DNA of 64,000 bases from contig DAOULH010000010.1 in the NCBI GenBank assembly GCA_034420475.1, positions 238,164 to 302,163 on the forward strand, read 5' to 3'. Each line of letters begins with the position of its first letter. Position 1 is the first letter of the stretch. The stretch is from Bin87 sp034420475 (GTDB lineage: Bacteria > Chloroflexota > Dehalococcoidia > Lucifugimonadales > UBA3495). Positions 32,902 through 41,703 of the stretch are shown here, piece by piece. The translations under genes were made by a program, and so were the position numbers. The notes under the pieces were generated by a model. It saw only the letters and a program-made list of their open reading frames with translations, had not been told where the DNA came from and did no database searches.

Positions 32902-34326
32902 ATGGCAGGAAGCAACGACATCGCACTGATGGCGCACCTTCTCCGCCGGGCCGGCTTCAGCGCCAGCCGCGACGAGATCGAAGCCGCTGCTGCGAAGGGC
33001 TATGACACCGTGGTGGAGGAGCTGCTGAACCCGGGCGACACCTCGGGCGTCGAAGACGACATCATGCTCCGCTACCATCCCACCTACAACCACCCGGGCG
33101 CCATCGAGATCAACATCCAGAACTGGGTGTATCGCATGGTCAACACCGAGTACCAGCTCAAGGAGAAGATGGCCCTCTTCTGGCACATGATCTTCTGCGC
33201 CGGCCACTCCAAGATCGACTCCGGCGAAGAGATGGGCCGGATGATCCAGATGTTCCGGGACAAGGGCATGGGCAACTTCCGGGAACTGCTGATGGAACTG
33301 TCCACCAGCCCCGCCATGGTCTATTACCTGGACAACTGTGAGAGCCACAAGACGGCCATCAACGAAAACTACGGCCGCGAGCTGCTCGAGCTGTTCTCCA
33401 TGGGCGTCGGCATGAACGAAGAGTTCAACTACTCGGAAGACGACGTGAAGGCCACGGCCCGCGCGTTCACCGGCTGGAACATCGCCCCTCCGTACCCGCC
33501 GTTCCCCTACGGCCGCAGCCCCTGGGAATTCCGGTTCGACCCGGCCGACCATGACGACGACGAGAAGACGTTCCTTGGTCACACCGGCAACTGGGACGGC
33601 AGCGATATCCTGGACATCATTGCCGGGGAGAAGGCCACCGCCCGGTTCATCTCCCGCCACATGTACAACTACTTCGTCGCCGACGAGGTTCCCGTACCCA
33701 GCTGGCGGCAGACCCCGCCGAAGGATGAGAGCCTGCTGGCCGAGCTGGAGCAGGCGTACTTCGACAGCGGCTACAACATCACCGCGATGCTGCGCACGCT
33801 GTTCAATTCTGACTCCTTCAAGAGCGCCCAGTATGCCAAGGTCAAGAACCCGGCCGAAATGGTTGCCGGCACCCTGCGCATGGTTGGCGACCACCGTGAT
33901 GAGATCAAGCCGGGCATGTTCGAGCTTAGCCAGGAGCCCAAGTACATGGGCATGGACCTGATGAACCCGCCCACCGTCGAGGGCTGGCACACCGGCCACG
34001 AGTGGATCGACTCCGGCACTCTGGTCGAGCGGATCAACTTCGCCGCCGACTACCTGGGCCGCACGGAACTCCCCGGCGTCCAGAGCATGATCTCCAAGCT
34101 CATGGCCCAGGGCGACAGCATGTCCCCCGAGCAGTTCGTCGACACCTGCGCCGACCTGGTTGGCTGCAACAACCTCACCGAGGACACCCGCGAACAGCTC
34201 ATCGCCCACGCTGGCCGCGGCGGCAACCTCACCCACAGCAGCGATGCTGAGCGCGCCGAGTTCACCCGCCGGTCCGGTGAGATGTTCCAGATCATCGCCT
34301 CCACCTCGGAATTCCAGTTCGAGTAA
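32902..34326 (+). CDS. DUF1800 family protein
   Basis: 474 aa. Family landmarks: HLLRRAGFSASRDEIEA at the N-terminus, EKMALFWHMIFCAG, then NENYGRELLELFSMGV and ATARAFTGWNI, and PPTVEGWHTGHEWI near the C-terminus. Function unknown; usually encoded next to DUF1501 proteins, as here, and often exported. No signal peptide or Tat motif is visible, so this copy looks cytosolic. ATG 32902 has AAGGAGGAACC. The frame extends upstream, but that part lies across the leader. Confidence 0.9.
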   Translation: MAGSNDIALMAHLLRRAGFSASRDEIEAAAAKGYDTVVEELLNPGDTSGVEDDIMLRYHPTYNHPGAIEINIQNWVYRMVNTEYQLKEKMALFWHMIFCAGHSKIDSGEEMGRMIQMFRDKGMGNFRELLMELSTSPAMVYYLDNCESHKTAINENYGRELLELFSMGVGMNEEFNYSEDDVKATARAFTGWNIAPPYPPFPYGRSPWEFRFDPADHDDDEKTFLGHTGNWDGSDILDIIAGEKATARFISRHMYNYFVADEVPVPSWRQTPPKDESLLAELEQAYFDSGYNITAMLRTLFNSDSFKSAQYAKVKNPAEMVAGTLRMVGDHRDEIKPGMFELSQEPKYMGMDLMNPPTVEGWHTGHEWIDSGTLVERINFAADYLGRTELPGVQSMISKLMAQGDSMSPEQFVDTCADLVGCNNLTEDTREQLIAHAGRGGNLTHSSDAERAEFTRRSGEMFQIIASTSEFQFE

Positions 34327-34431
34327 CCGGCGAACGTCCAGCATCTGGCCGGATCGCAACCCGATCCACTCTTCGCCGGTCCGGCCAACCACCATCACTG
34401 CGACCAGATACACAAAACGGAGGACTATCAA

Positions 34432-35571
34432 ATGGTCTCTACCAACAAAGACAATGTTCTGGTGGTGCTCTCGCTGTCCGGCGGGAACGACGGCCTGAAC
34501 ACCGTCATTCCTTACAACGACGGCCACTACCGTGACTTTCGCCCCAACCTGGGCGTGGGCGCAGAGCAGGTCATCGACCTGAATGGCGAGATCGGCATGC
34601 ACCCCACCATGCTTCCCCTGAAGAAGTACTGGGACGAGGGCAAGCTGGCGATCTTCCTGGGCATCGGCTATGCCAATCCCTCCTACAGCCACTTCCGCAG
34701 CATGGACATTTGGCACACCTGCGAGCCCGACAGCATCGGGACCGAAGGCTGGCTCGGCCAGGTCATCCACGAGCTGGACCCGAAGAACGAAGGCCAGGGC
34801 ATCACCGGCGTAAACTTCGGTCGGGGCCTCCCCCGCGCCCTCGCCAAGGAAGGCGTGCCGGTCGCTTCCGTCGGCAACCTGGAGACCTACGGCCTGCTCA
34901 CCGGCATTGAGGGTGATGACCAGCGCGCCGAGGCGTTGGACCTGTTCAGCAAGATCTACGCCCCCACCGTCGGCCAGGGCTTCGTCAGCGACTACCTGCG
35001 GTCCACGGGCACCTACGCCCGCATCGGCGCCGACATCCTGGCCACCGCCCCGCCGAAGTACACCTCCAACGTGGAGTACTCCAGCAGCACCGTCGGCCAG
35101 TACATGAAGAACATCGCGCAGACCCACCTCGCTGACCTGGGAACCCGCGTGCTCTTCACCACCAGCCCTTACAACGGCTTCGACACCCACGCCAACCAGG
35201 CTCAGCTCCACAGCGGCCTGTGGACCGACGTGTCCGCCAACGTTGACACCTTCATCACCGACCTCCGGGAACACGACGCCAGCGACAACGTCATCACGTT
35301 CATGTTCTCCGAGTTCGGCCGCCGCATCGGCGACAACGGCTCCGGCACCGACCACGGCGCCGGCTCCGTGGCCTTCGCCGTCGGCGAAAAGGTCAAGGGC
35401 GGCATCTACGGCGTGTACCCGTCCCTGGCTCCGGCCGACCAGGAAGAGGGCGGCAACCTGCGGTCCAACATGGACTTCCGCCAGGTTTACGCCACCATCC
35501 TGGAGGACTGGATGGGTCTCGACTCCAACCCCATCAACCGCGGCGTCTTCGAGAAGGTTCCCTTCCTGTAG
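34432..35571 (+). CDS. DUF1501 family protein
   Basis: 379 aa. Starts straight into the conserved core (VLVVLSLSGGNDGLNTVIPYND) and carries MHPTMLPLKKYWDEGKLAIF, SHFRSMDIWHT, and FSEFGRRIGDNGSGTDHGAG near the C-terminus, as in the sulfatase-like alkaline-phosphatase superfamily. Exported relatives carry an N-terminal Tat signal; here it is missing. It forms an operon with DUF1800 (105-bp gap). Substrate unknown. Confidence 0.9.
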   Translation: MVSTNKDNVLVVLSLSGGNDGLNTVIPYNDGHYRDFRPNLGVGAEQVIDLNGEIGMHPTMLPLKKYWDEGKLAIFLGIGYANPSYSHFRSMDIWHTCEPDSIGTEGWLGQVIHELDPKNEGQGITGVNFGRGLPRALAKEGVPVASVGNLETYGLLTGIEGDDQRAEALDLFSKIYAPTVGQGFVSDYLRSTGTYARIGADILATAPPKYTSNVEYSSSTVGQYMKNIAQTHLADLGTRVLFTTSPYNGFDTHANQAQLHSGLWTDVSANVDTFITDLREHDASDNVITFMFSEFGRRIGDNGSGTDHGAGSVAFAVGEKVKGGIYGVYPSLAPADQEEGGNLRSNMDFRQVYATILEDWMGLDSNPINRGVFEKVPFL

Positions 35572-35594
35572 GCCAACGGTATCCGAATGATCGA

Positions 35595-35634
35595 GGCGGA
35601 GGGTCCTCGCCACGCGGCAAACCCTCCGCCTTAT
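35595..35634 (+). terminator. Hairpin after DUF1501 gene
   Basis: Perfect 10-bp stem GGCGGAGGGT (35595-35604) with ACCCTCCGCC (35621-35630), 16-nt loop, then TTAT. It may attenuate transcription into the NHL gene 35 bp downstream. Confidence 0.55.
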
Positions 35635-35668
35635 CCTGACCAACGACGACCGAAAAAGAGGGAAGTCT

Positions 35669-36673
35669 ATGAGTACCCATCTCTTTGGCCTTGTGGACAT
35701 TGCCTTCCCCTATAGCCATTCCGTTGGCCGCAACGAGTTCAACGGCACCGGGTTCCGCAACCCCGTGGACATGGCTATTGACGACGAGGGCAAGGTCTTT
35801 GTGCTCAACCGCTCCTACGAGAACCGGCCGGACGGCGTGCACGTCACCATCGCCACCTTGGGCGAGGACTACGTGGGCGAGTTCAGCCAGTTCGGCGAGG
35901 CGCCGGGCGATATGTATTGGCCCACCTCCTGCGCCCTCGACGGCGACAACAATCTGTACGTCGCGGACGAGTACCTGAACCGCATCACCATCTACACCGA
36001 TGACGGCGACTACGTTTCCCATTGGGGCGAGCAGGGCAGCGGGCCCGGCCAGTTCGACGGCCCGTCCGGCATCACCATCGTCGGCGATACCATGTGGGTG
36101 GTTGACAGCAAGAATAACCGAGTCCAGAGCTACGGCCTCGACGGTTCCTTCAAGAGCCAGTTCGGTGAGGCCGGTTCCGGCAATGGCCAGTTCAACCTGC
36201 CTTGGGGTCTGTGCCTGGACAAGGACGGACTGATCTACGTAGCCGACTGGCGCAACGACCGTATCCAGGTGTTCACCCAGGCCGGCGAGTGGCAGGCCAG
36301 CTACGGGACCAGCGGGGACGGCCCTGGCCAGTTCAAGCGACCCAACGCCGTGTTCGTGGACAACGATGGTGACATTTACGTCTGCGACCGCGAGAACGAC
36401 CGCGTGCAGATTCTGGCTCCCGACGGACGCTTCCGCGCCCAGCTTAAGGGTGACCACCAGATCTCGGACTGGGGCAAGAGCAAGCTCAACTCCAACCCCG
36501 ACATGATCCGGCAGCGGACCATGGCCATCACCCACGACGGCGGCTCCTTCGAGAAGGCTTTCGCCAATCCGTGCGCGGTACGTGTCACCCCTTCCGGTCA
36601 GATCGCCATCCTCGACCACACCCGTGGCCGGATCCAGGTCTACCAGAAGGAAAAGGATCCTGTGCTGCTGTAA
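35669..36673 (+). CDS. NHL-repeat beta-propeller protein
   Basis: 334 aa with about five or six NHL repeats. Typical units are GQFDGPSGITIVGDTMWVVD, GQFNLPWGLCLDKDGLIYVAD and GQFKRPNAVFVDNDGDIYV, each ending in a NDR-IQVF-like strand. Probably a six-bladed propeller used for binding. No signal peptide. ATG 35669 follows AGGGAAGTCT. Lying after DUF1800-DUF1501 on the same strand, it may be a partner of those proteins. Confidence 0.88.
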   Translation: MSTHLFGLVDIAFPYSHSVGRNEFNGTGFRNPVDMAIDDEGKVFVLNRSYENRPDGVHVTIATLGEDYVGEFSQFGEAPGDMYWPTSCALDGDNNLYVADEYLNRITIYTDDGDYVSHWGEQGSGPGQFDGPSGITIVGDTMWVVDSKNNRVQSYGLDGSFKSQFGEAGSGNGQFNLPWGLCLDKDGLIYVADWRNDRIQVFTQAGEWQASYGTSGDGPGQFKRPNAVFVDNDGDIYVCDRENDRVQILAPDGRFRAQLKGDHQISDWGKSKLNSNPDMIRQRTMAITHDGGSFEKAFANPCAVRVTPSGQIAILDHTRGRIQVYQKEKDPVLL

Positions 36674-36756
36674 AGCAGACCGCTACTTGACCACAACGGC
36701 CGAACGAGACCCGCCGGCGGTAACCCCGCTGGTGGGTCTTGGTTTAGGAGGACATC

Positions 36757-37695
36757 ATGGCTGCAACTCTGGAAGGTCGACTGGCTGAAACTGTTGAACT
36801 GGTCCGCGGGCGGATTCGTGACCACAGAGACAGGCTGAACGTAGACGAGATGGTCACCCGCGTCGCGCTGGTTGACCCTATCCTCCGAGCCTTGGGTTGG
36901 GATGTTGCTGACCTTAGACATGTTGAGGTGGAGCACAATTATAGTCGTTACCACGGCGAGAGCGTGGACTACGCTCTTTGGGCAAAACCCCTTACGACCC
37001 GTCAATCCCAAGTCAAACCGACAGGATTTGTTGAAGCCAAGAAGCTCTCCGATTCCCTAGCTTACGGAGACCACAAAGATCAAATCGACAAATACCGCTA
37101 CTACACAAGCACTGTGGTGCTGACGAATGGTGACCTTTGGAAAATCTACCGGACTGCCCCCGTGAATTTTGCCGAAGGTCCATTTTCAGAGTTCCGTATC
37201 ACGGAACGGGATGGCAGTGCTGCCCAAAAGTTGACAGAACTTCAAGCATTGCTGCTGGAATCCGATCAAAACGCCGCACCGGAAGGTTATGGATGGGTGC
37301 CTTTGGCTGCATTCAAGCCTCCTCCAAAGCCGTCTAAAGCGAAGTGGTGGCAGGCCGCCACTGAACCACGACCTGGTGCAATCAAATTCCCGGGGGTTAC
37401 TTTACGGACAATCGAGACACAGCAGCAAATTGTCGAATTCACAGCCAATTGGTTGTATCAGACCGGTAAGCTTCCTATCGGCAAGGAAATCATGAGACCG
37501 GGAAATAAAGCTACAGCACTGCTGGTTGCCACAAGTCTTCCTTCGAGTCGCAACCATTCACAATGGAAACCCGTCGGAAAATCAGGATCGTACGTGTACA
37601 TCCACGGTGCGCACACCACCTTGCTAAAGTCCGCAAAAACCCTCTTGAATGCTTGTGGCGTTGACCCCGGGAGCGTGTACCTGCAATCGCAATGA
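36757..37695 (+). CDS. Orphan restriction-type nuclease-like protein (HsdR_N-like)
   Basis: 312 aa. Residues ~25-150 resemble the N-terminal nuclease domain of type I/IV restriction subunits: VDEMVTRVALVDPILRALGWDV, then VDYALW with the candidate catalytic Asp, then GFVEAKKL with the E-x-K pair, and YTSTVVLTNGDLWKIY. The C-terminal half has no recognised domain. No methylase or specificity gene is nearby. Lower GC than its neighbours suggests transfer. ATG 36757 follows TTAGGAGGACATC. Confidence 0.72.
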   Translation: MAATLEGRLAETVELVRGRIRDHRDRLNVDEMVTRVALVDPILRALGWDVADLRHVEVEHNYSRYHGESVDYALWAKPLTTRQSQVKPTGFVEAKKLSDSLAYGDHKDQIDKYRYYTSTVVLTNGDLWKIYRTAPVNFAEGPFSEFRITERDGSAAQKLTELQALLLESDQNAAPEGYGWVPLAAFKPPPKPSKAKWWQAATEPRPGAIKFPGVTLRTIETQQQIVEFTANWLYQTGKLPIGKEIMRPGNKATALLVATSLPSSRNHSQWKPVGKSGSYVYIHGAHTTLLKSAKTLLNACGVDPGSVYLQSQ

Positions 37696-37755
37696 TGGGG
37701 CGGGTCTCTAGCTCGGCAAACGACGCCGCGGCCGGCTTTCAGCGGACGCTTGACG

Positions 37756-37761
37756 TATAAT
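37756..37761 (+). promoter_or_regulatory. TATAAT box 6 bp before an ATG (possible leaderless transcript)
   Basis: Perfect -10 box TATAAT at 37756-37761 with the ATG at 37768, so the start site would fall at or next to the start codon. No Shine-Dalgarno is visible. The expected -35 region (about 37733) is weak. Confidence 0.45.
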
Positions 37762-37767
37762 GACGTT

Positions 37768-38466
37768 ATGACTGGTACCAGCGGCATCAGCGAACTGCTC
37801 GCCGCGCTGGAAGCGGCGCAAGCCGCCGCCAACGAGCGGCTTGCGGCCGATCTGGCCGACCTGAAAGCCGGCCAGGGCCGTTTGGAAGCCGGCCAATCCA
37901 ACTTGAAAGGCTCCGTTGCGCGGCTGGAGGCCGGTCAAACTCGCTTGGAAGCCGGCCAGTCCAACTTGGAAGGCTCCGTTGCTCGCTTGGAAGCCGGTCA
38001 AGCTAGGCTGGAAGGAGATGTTGGCCGGCTCAAGGGAGCTGAGCTGGAGCGGGAAGTACACGCCAACATCGTCAACATCGCCAGCCGGCATCTGGGCTTG
38101 AACCGCGTTCGCATTCTGCAAAGCAAAATCGTTGCCCGTTCCCCGGAACTGCAGGACGCCATTGATGACGCGGAGGAGCAGGGCCTGATTACGGACGCGC
38201 AAGGCAGCCATCTGGAGCAAACCGATGTTATTCTTGCCGCGCGCCGCAAGAGCGACCGGGAAGCAATCTACGTCGCCGTGGAAATTTCCGGCTTAATCGG
38301 CGAACACGATATTGACCGGGCCCGGTCAAGGGCCGATACTCTGGCCATTATCAGGGGAACGCCAGTCATACCCGCAGTGGTGGGCGGCAGCATCGCGCCG
38401 CCGCAACAGGATTTGGCCGACCGTCAGGGCGTGTCGGTAGTCATCACGTCGCGGCTTTCCAGCTAA
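37768..38466 (+). CDS. Coiled-coil protein with nuclease-like C-terminal domain (DUF3782-like)
   Basis: 232 aa. Residues ~10-95 are regular heptads (LEAGQ-, LEGSVAR-) forming a coiled coil. The C-terminal half has ELEREVHANIVNIASRHLG, then SHLEQTDVILAAR with a candidate Asp and VAVEISGLIGEHDIDRA with a Glu, similar to PD-(D/E)XK-type DUF3782 proteins common in Cyanobacteria and Chloroflexota. An upstream in-frame TTG (37750) overlaps the promoter box, so ATG 37768 is preferred. Confidence 0.7.
   Translation: MTGTSGISELLAALEAAQAAANERLAADLADLKAGQGRLEAGQSNLKGSVARLEAGQTRLEAGQSNLEGSVARLEAGQARLEGDVGRLKGAELEREVHANIVNIASRHLGLNRVRILQSKIVARSPELQDAIDDAEEQGLITDAQGSHLEQTDVILAARRKSDREAIYVAVEISGLIGEHDIDRARSRADTLAIIRGTPVIPAVVGGSIAPPQQDLADRQGVSVVITSRLSS
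37882..38007 (+). repeat. 63-bp tandem repeat encoding coiled-coil heptads
   Basis: Two near-identical 63-bp units start at 37882 and 37945, each encoding three heptads (LEAGQSN, L-GSVAR, LEAGQ-R). Such repeats can change the coiled-coil length by slippage or recombination. Confidence 0.7.
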
Positions 38467-38474
38467 TGTAACCG

Positions 38475-38828
38475 TTATTCCTCCGGTCCTTTGGGCATCC
38501 CGGCGTCGATCCAGGCGGCGATTTCCGCGGCTTCCGCGCGCGACAGGAACGGGCCGCGCAGCGGCATCCGGCCGAAGGTGCCGCAACCCAACCGGAGCGA
38601 ACGAACCAGGTGGGTTTCGGCCCCCGGCACTCCCGGTTCGATGGACGGATACCCATTGAGAACCGACGCTGCCAACTCCTCAGGCGTTTCCCACCAGTAT
38701 TCGTGTATGCCCGGGTAGGGCTGCCGGCCGTGCCGCTCGATCCAGCGATCCATTATGGTGTCCAGCAGCTCTTTCACCCTGGGCCAGTAAACGGGCGCGG
38801 CTTCGTTGGTGTTGGCATCTGTGCTCAT
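38475..38828 (-). CDS. Hypothetical protein
   Basis: 117 aa. No recognised family. The C-terminal part, LGCGTFGRMPLRGPFLSRAEAAEIAAWIDAGMPKG, resembles the end of cytochrome c-like repeats (I-WIDAGMP), but no CxxCH heme motif is present. The middle contains PGIHEYWWETPEELAASVLNG. ATG 38828 is favoured by GGAGACTGCGACCA upstream. Confidence 0.55.
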   Translation of the reverse strand: MSTDANTNEAAPVYWPRVKELLDTIMDRWIERHGRQPYPGIHEYWWETPEELAASVLNGYPSIEPGVPGAETHLVRSLRLGCGTFGRMPLRGPFLSRAEAAEIAAWIDAGMPKGPEE

Positions 38829-38880
38829 TTGGTCGCAGTCTCCGGTTGACGAACTGGTTAAACGGTTGGGTGATCGGCGC

Positions 38881-39372
38881 TCAGCGTGGATGTTCCTGGA
38901 CTGACTCGCGCTGCAGCAGTTCAATGGCGTGGGGTAAAACGGGTAGTACGACGTCGAGGCATTCCCCCACCCCCCGAGGGCTTCCGGGAAGCGTGATGAT
39001 CAGCGTGTGCCCGCGAATGCCCACTACCGAGCGGCTCAACATGGCCATGGGCGTGAACTTGAGGGTCTGCGCCCGCATTGTCTCGGCCATCCCCGGAACC
39101 TCGCGGTCCATGGCCTGACGGGCGGCTTCCGGCGTGACGTCACGCCGACCCATGCCGGTTCCGCCGGTGCTGACGATCAGGTCCACTTCGCCGGAGTCGG
39201 CCCATTCGCTGAGCCGGGCAGTTATCGTGTCGGCGTCGTCCGCAACAATCTCGTAGCGGACTTCCTCGTAGTCGGGGGGGAGCAGTTTGTCGCGGATGGC
39301 CTGTCCGCCCGCGTCTTCGCGCTCGCCTCGGGCGCCGGAACTGCTGATGGTCAGAATTGCCAGACGGTACAT
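38881..39372 (-). CDS. MoaB/MogA family molybdopterin biosynthesis protein
   Basis: 163 aa. Molybdopterin adenylyltransferase-type fold: LAILTISSSGARGEREDAGG at the start, DLIVSTGGTGMGRRDVTPEA mid-protein and LIITLPGSPRGVGECLDVVLPVLPHAI at the end. Adenylates molybdopterin before Mo insertion. It fits the molybdenum enzymes encoded in the window (cox-like and formate dehydrogenase-like). Confidence 0.9.
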   Translation of the reverse strand: MYRLAILTISSSGARGEREDAGGQAIRDKLLPPDYEEVRYEIVADDADTITARLSEWADSGEVDLIVSTGGTGMGRRDVTPEAARQAMDREVPGMAETMRAQTLKFTPMAMLSRSVVGIRGHTLIITLPGSPRGVGECLDVVLPVLPHAIELLQRESVQEHPR

Positions 39373-39473
39373 ATCGCGGACGGTTAGAGTCAGAGGTTAG
39401 AGTCAGAATGGTGAGGGTGTGACGAGCGCATGATAACACACCGCCTGGGAAGTTCCGGCGCCGGTATGCGTCG

Positions 39474-39503
39474 TTGACACTGCAAACGGGCAGTACGTAT
39501 AGT
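39474..39503 (+). promoter_or_regulatory. Promoter before the HIT-domain gene
   Basis: TTGACA (39474-39479), 18-bp spacer, TATAGT (39498-39503), about 85 bp before the HIT-family ATG, in the divergent gap with the MoaB/MogA gene. Confidence 0.6.
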
Positions 39504-39588
39504 AATCGGACATCCCGCGCCGGTTTTACGGTGGCCCGTCTGTCCGGCTGCCGTCCGGCGCCTTGCACCGGGCTGCGTTGACACGCTA

Positions 39589-39927
39589 ATGAGTTCTGAA
39601 CCCACCAACTGCGTATTCTGCGAAATCGTTGCCGGACGCGAACCGGCGCGGATTCGCTATTTGGACAATGACCTGATCGCCATCGTCAACCGGCTGACCT
39701 GGGTTCCGGTAATGCTGCTGGTGATGCCTCGCCGGCACATGTCGCAGCTGGAAATGTGGAGCAGCGGGATCATGTCGCGACTTGGTGATGTAGCCGCGAC
39801 CCTCGGTTGCATGTACTGCCCCGACGGCTTCCGCATCCTGTCCAACTTCGGCTACGACGGTTTGCAGAGCCAACCCCACGGACACCTTCACGTCATCGGC
39901 GGCCAGTTCCTGGGCCACTACGCCTGA
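39589..39927 (+). CDS. HIT family hydrolase
   Basis: 112 aa. NCVFCEIVAGREPARIRYLDND at the N-terminus and the histidine triad QPHGHLHVIGG near the C-terminus. The family hydrolyses nucleotide phosphoramidates or related dinucleotides. The zinc CxxC of the N-terminus is present as CVFC. Confidence 0.9.
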   Translation: MSSEPTNCVFCEIVAGREPARIRYLDNDLIAIVNRLTWVPVMLLVMPRRHMSQLEMWSSGIMSRLGDVAATLGCMYCPDGFRILSNFGYDGLQSQPHGHLHVIGGQFLGHYA

Positions 39928-39973
39928 CACTGCTCCGACCCCAAGATACCGAAACCAAGGAGACCTCGTCGTT

Positions 39974-40762
39974 ATGCCTGAAACCGTGCTCTACGAAAAG
40001 ACCGGGACCGACAACCACGTGGCGATCATCACGCTCAACCGGCCCGAGTCTTCCAACGCCATCAACCGGCAGCTCCGCCGGGAACTGCGAGATGTCATCG
40101 ACCACTTCGACAACGAGGATGATGAGGCCTGGGTCGCCGTGATCACCGGCGCCGGCCGCAACTTCTGCGCCGGCCGTGACCTGAAAGAACGCGCCTCCGA
40201 CAATGCCGAGGGCGTCCAGGCCCGCGCCGAAAACAGCATGTCGCCCAACAAGCCTCACATGTGGGAGCGTCCGGTGAAGCCCCTGGTGGCGGCGGTCAAC
40301 GGCGCCGCCGCTGCCGGCGGCTGGTCCATCGCGCAGATGTGCGACGTCCGACTGGCTGCGGACAACGCCCGCCTGGGCATCACGGAGACCAAGTGGAGCC
40401 TCATGCCGCCCTTCGCCGTGGAACTCACCAAGATGATCGGCATTTCCAACGTGCTGGAGTTGGTGATGACCGCCGACCTGCTTCCCGCCGAACGGGTCAA
40501 GGAAATGGGTTTTCTGAACAAGGTGGTGCCGGCCGACGAGCTCGTGCCCGAGGCGGTCAAGATGGCCGAGAGCATCGCGCAGAACGCGCCCCTGGCGGTT
40601 CGGACCATCAAGGATCTGGCCTACAGCAGCCTGGATATGTCCATCGCCGAAATCAGTGCCAAGACCTACGTGGCTTACGACTACATCCTGACCACGCAGG
40701 ACAGCAAGGAGGGCCCGCGCGCCTTCGCCGAAAAGCGCCGGCCGAATTGGCAGCTGAAGTAA
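39974..40762 (+). CDS. Enoyl-CoA hydratase/isomerase family protein
   Basis: 262 aa crotonase. Oxyanion-hole segments: GAGRNFCAGRDLKE and NGAAAAGGWSIAQMCDVRLAADNARLGITETKW. In the second, the position of the second catalytic Glu is occupied differently from FadB-type hydratases, so the exact reaction is open. ATG 39974 follows AAGGAGACCTCGTCGTT. Confidence 0.88.
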   Translation: MPETVLYEKTGTDNHVAIITLNRPESSNAINRQLRRELRDVIDHFDNEDDEAWVAVITGAGRNFCAGRDLKERASDNAEGVQARAENSMSPNKPHMWERPVKPLVAAVNGAAAAGGWSIAQMCDVRLAADNARLGITETKWSLMPPFAVELTKMIGISNVLELVMTADLLPAERVKEMGFLNKVVPADELVPEAVKMAESIAQNAPLAVRTIKDLAYSSLDMSIAEISAKTYVAYDYILTTQDSKEGPRAFAEKRRPNWQLK

Positions 40763-40819
40763 GCGCGTCCACCGACCGCCGATCAGCAAAGTTCACAACC
40801 GGACCCCAGGAGGGTTGAT

Positions 40820-41662
40820 ATGACCACGCAAGTACAGCCCCAGAGCCGAACCGTCACCGCCAACGGGATTAACCTGCACTACCTCGATTGGGGAACCGAA
40901 GGCCAGCCGCCGCTGGTTCTGCTCCACGGGCTGCGCGGGCACGCCAACGTGTGGGCCGATGTGGCCGAATCCCTTTGCGCCGATTACCACGTTTACGCCC
41001 TGGACCAGCGCGGCCGCGGCGATACCGACCACGCTCCCGGCGGAGACTATTCCACCGAGGCGTTCGTGGCCGACCTGCTTGGCTTCGTGGACGCCATCGG
41101 ATTGGACAGGTTCGTCCTGTTCGGGCACTCCATGGGTGGCCGCAACAGCATGGCTTTCGCCGGCGCCCATCCGGAAAGGCTGGAGCGCCTGTGCATCGTT
41201 GACATCGGGCCGCGCATCGAGGCAACCGGCGGCAATCGCATCACCGAGGAGTTGCGCGCCATCCCTCCGCACTTCGATAGCTTCGAGGATGCCCTGGCCC
41301 ACGTCCAAACGGGCAACCGGTTCGCCTCTGAGTCAGTGATGCGCCGCCGCCTGACCGGCCAGACCCGGCAACTGCCTGACGGCAAGCTCGGTTGGAAGTT
41401 TGATCCGGCGATCCGCGAGCAGCGGATCAACGGCACCGCAGCCCCCGCAGCGGACCTCTGGCCCGTGTTGGCAAACATAACCTGCCCGACCCTCATCGTG
41501 CGCGGCACGGAAACCGACCTGCTCACCCAGGAAACCGCCGACCAGATGGTGGAAACCCTGGCCCAGGGCAGTATGGTCAACATTGAACGGGCCGGCCACA
41601 TGGTGTTTGAGGACAACCCGTCCGACTTCATCGCCGCCGTAAAGTCCTGGCTGACCGGTTAA
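40820..41662 (+). CDS. Alpha/beta hydrolase
   Basis: 280 aa. LLHGLRGHANVWADVAESL, DQRGRGDTDHA, nucleophile elbow FGHSMGGRNS, Asp in VRGTETDLLTQE and His in ERAGHMVFEDNP form the triad. Similar to epoxide-hydrolase-like or meta-cleavage hydrolases; substrate unknown. AGGAGGG lies upstream. It follows the crotonase gene and may act with it in degradation of an organic acid. Confidence 0.88.
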   Translation: MTTQVQPQSRTVTANGINLHYLDWGTEGQPPLVLLHGLRGHANVWADVAESLCADYHVYALDQRGRGDTDHAPGGDYSTEAFVADLLGFVDAIGLDRFVLFGHSMGGRNSMAFAGAHPERLERLCIVDIGPRIEATGGNRITEELRAIPPHFDSFEDALAHVQTGNRFASESVMRRRLTGQTRQLPDGKLGWKFDPAIREQRINGTAAPAADLWPVLANITCPTLIVRGTETDLLTQETADQMVETLAQGSMVNIERAGHMVFEDNPSDFIAAVKSWLTG

Positions 41663-41703
41663 TCCCCGCTCCGCCGACCCTCTTCGGTGTCCGAGGTGTG
41701 CTG

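Noticed and set aside
32632..35700. Very long open frame on the minus strand (about 1000 codons) opposite DUF1800/DUF1501
   Set aside because: It mirrors the codon structure of two clear genes on the plus strand; high GC third positions keep the antisense frame open.
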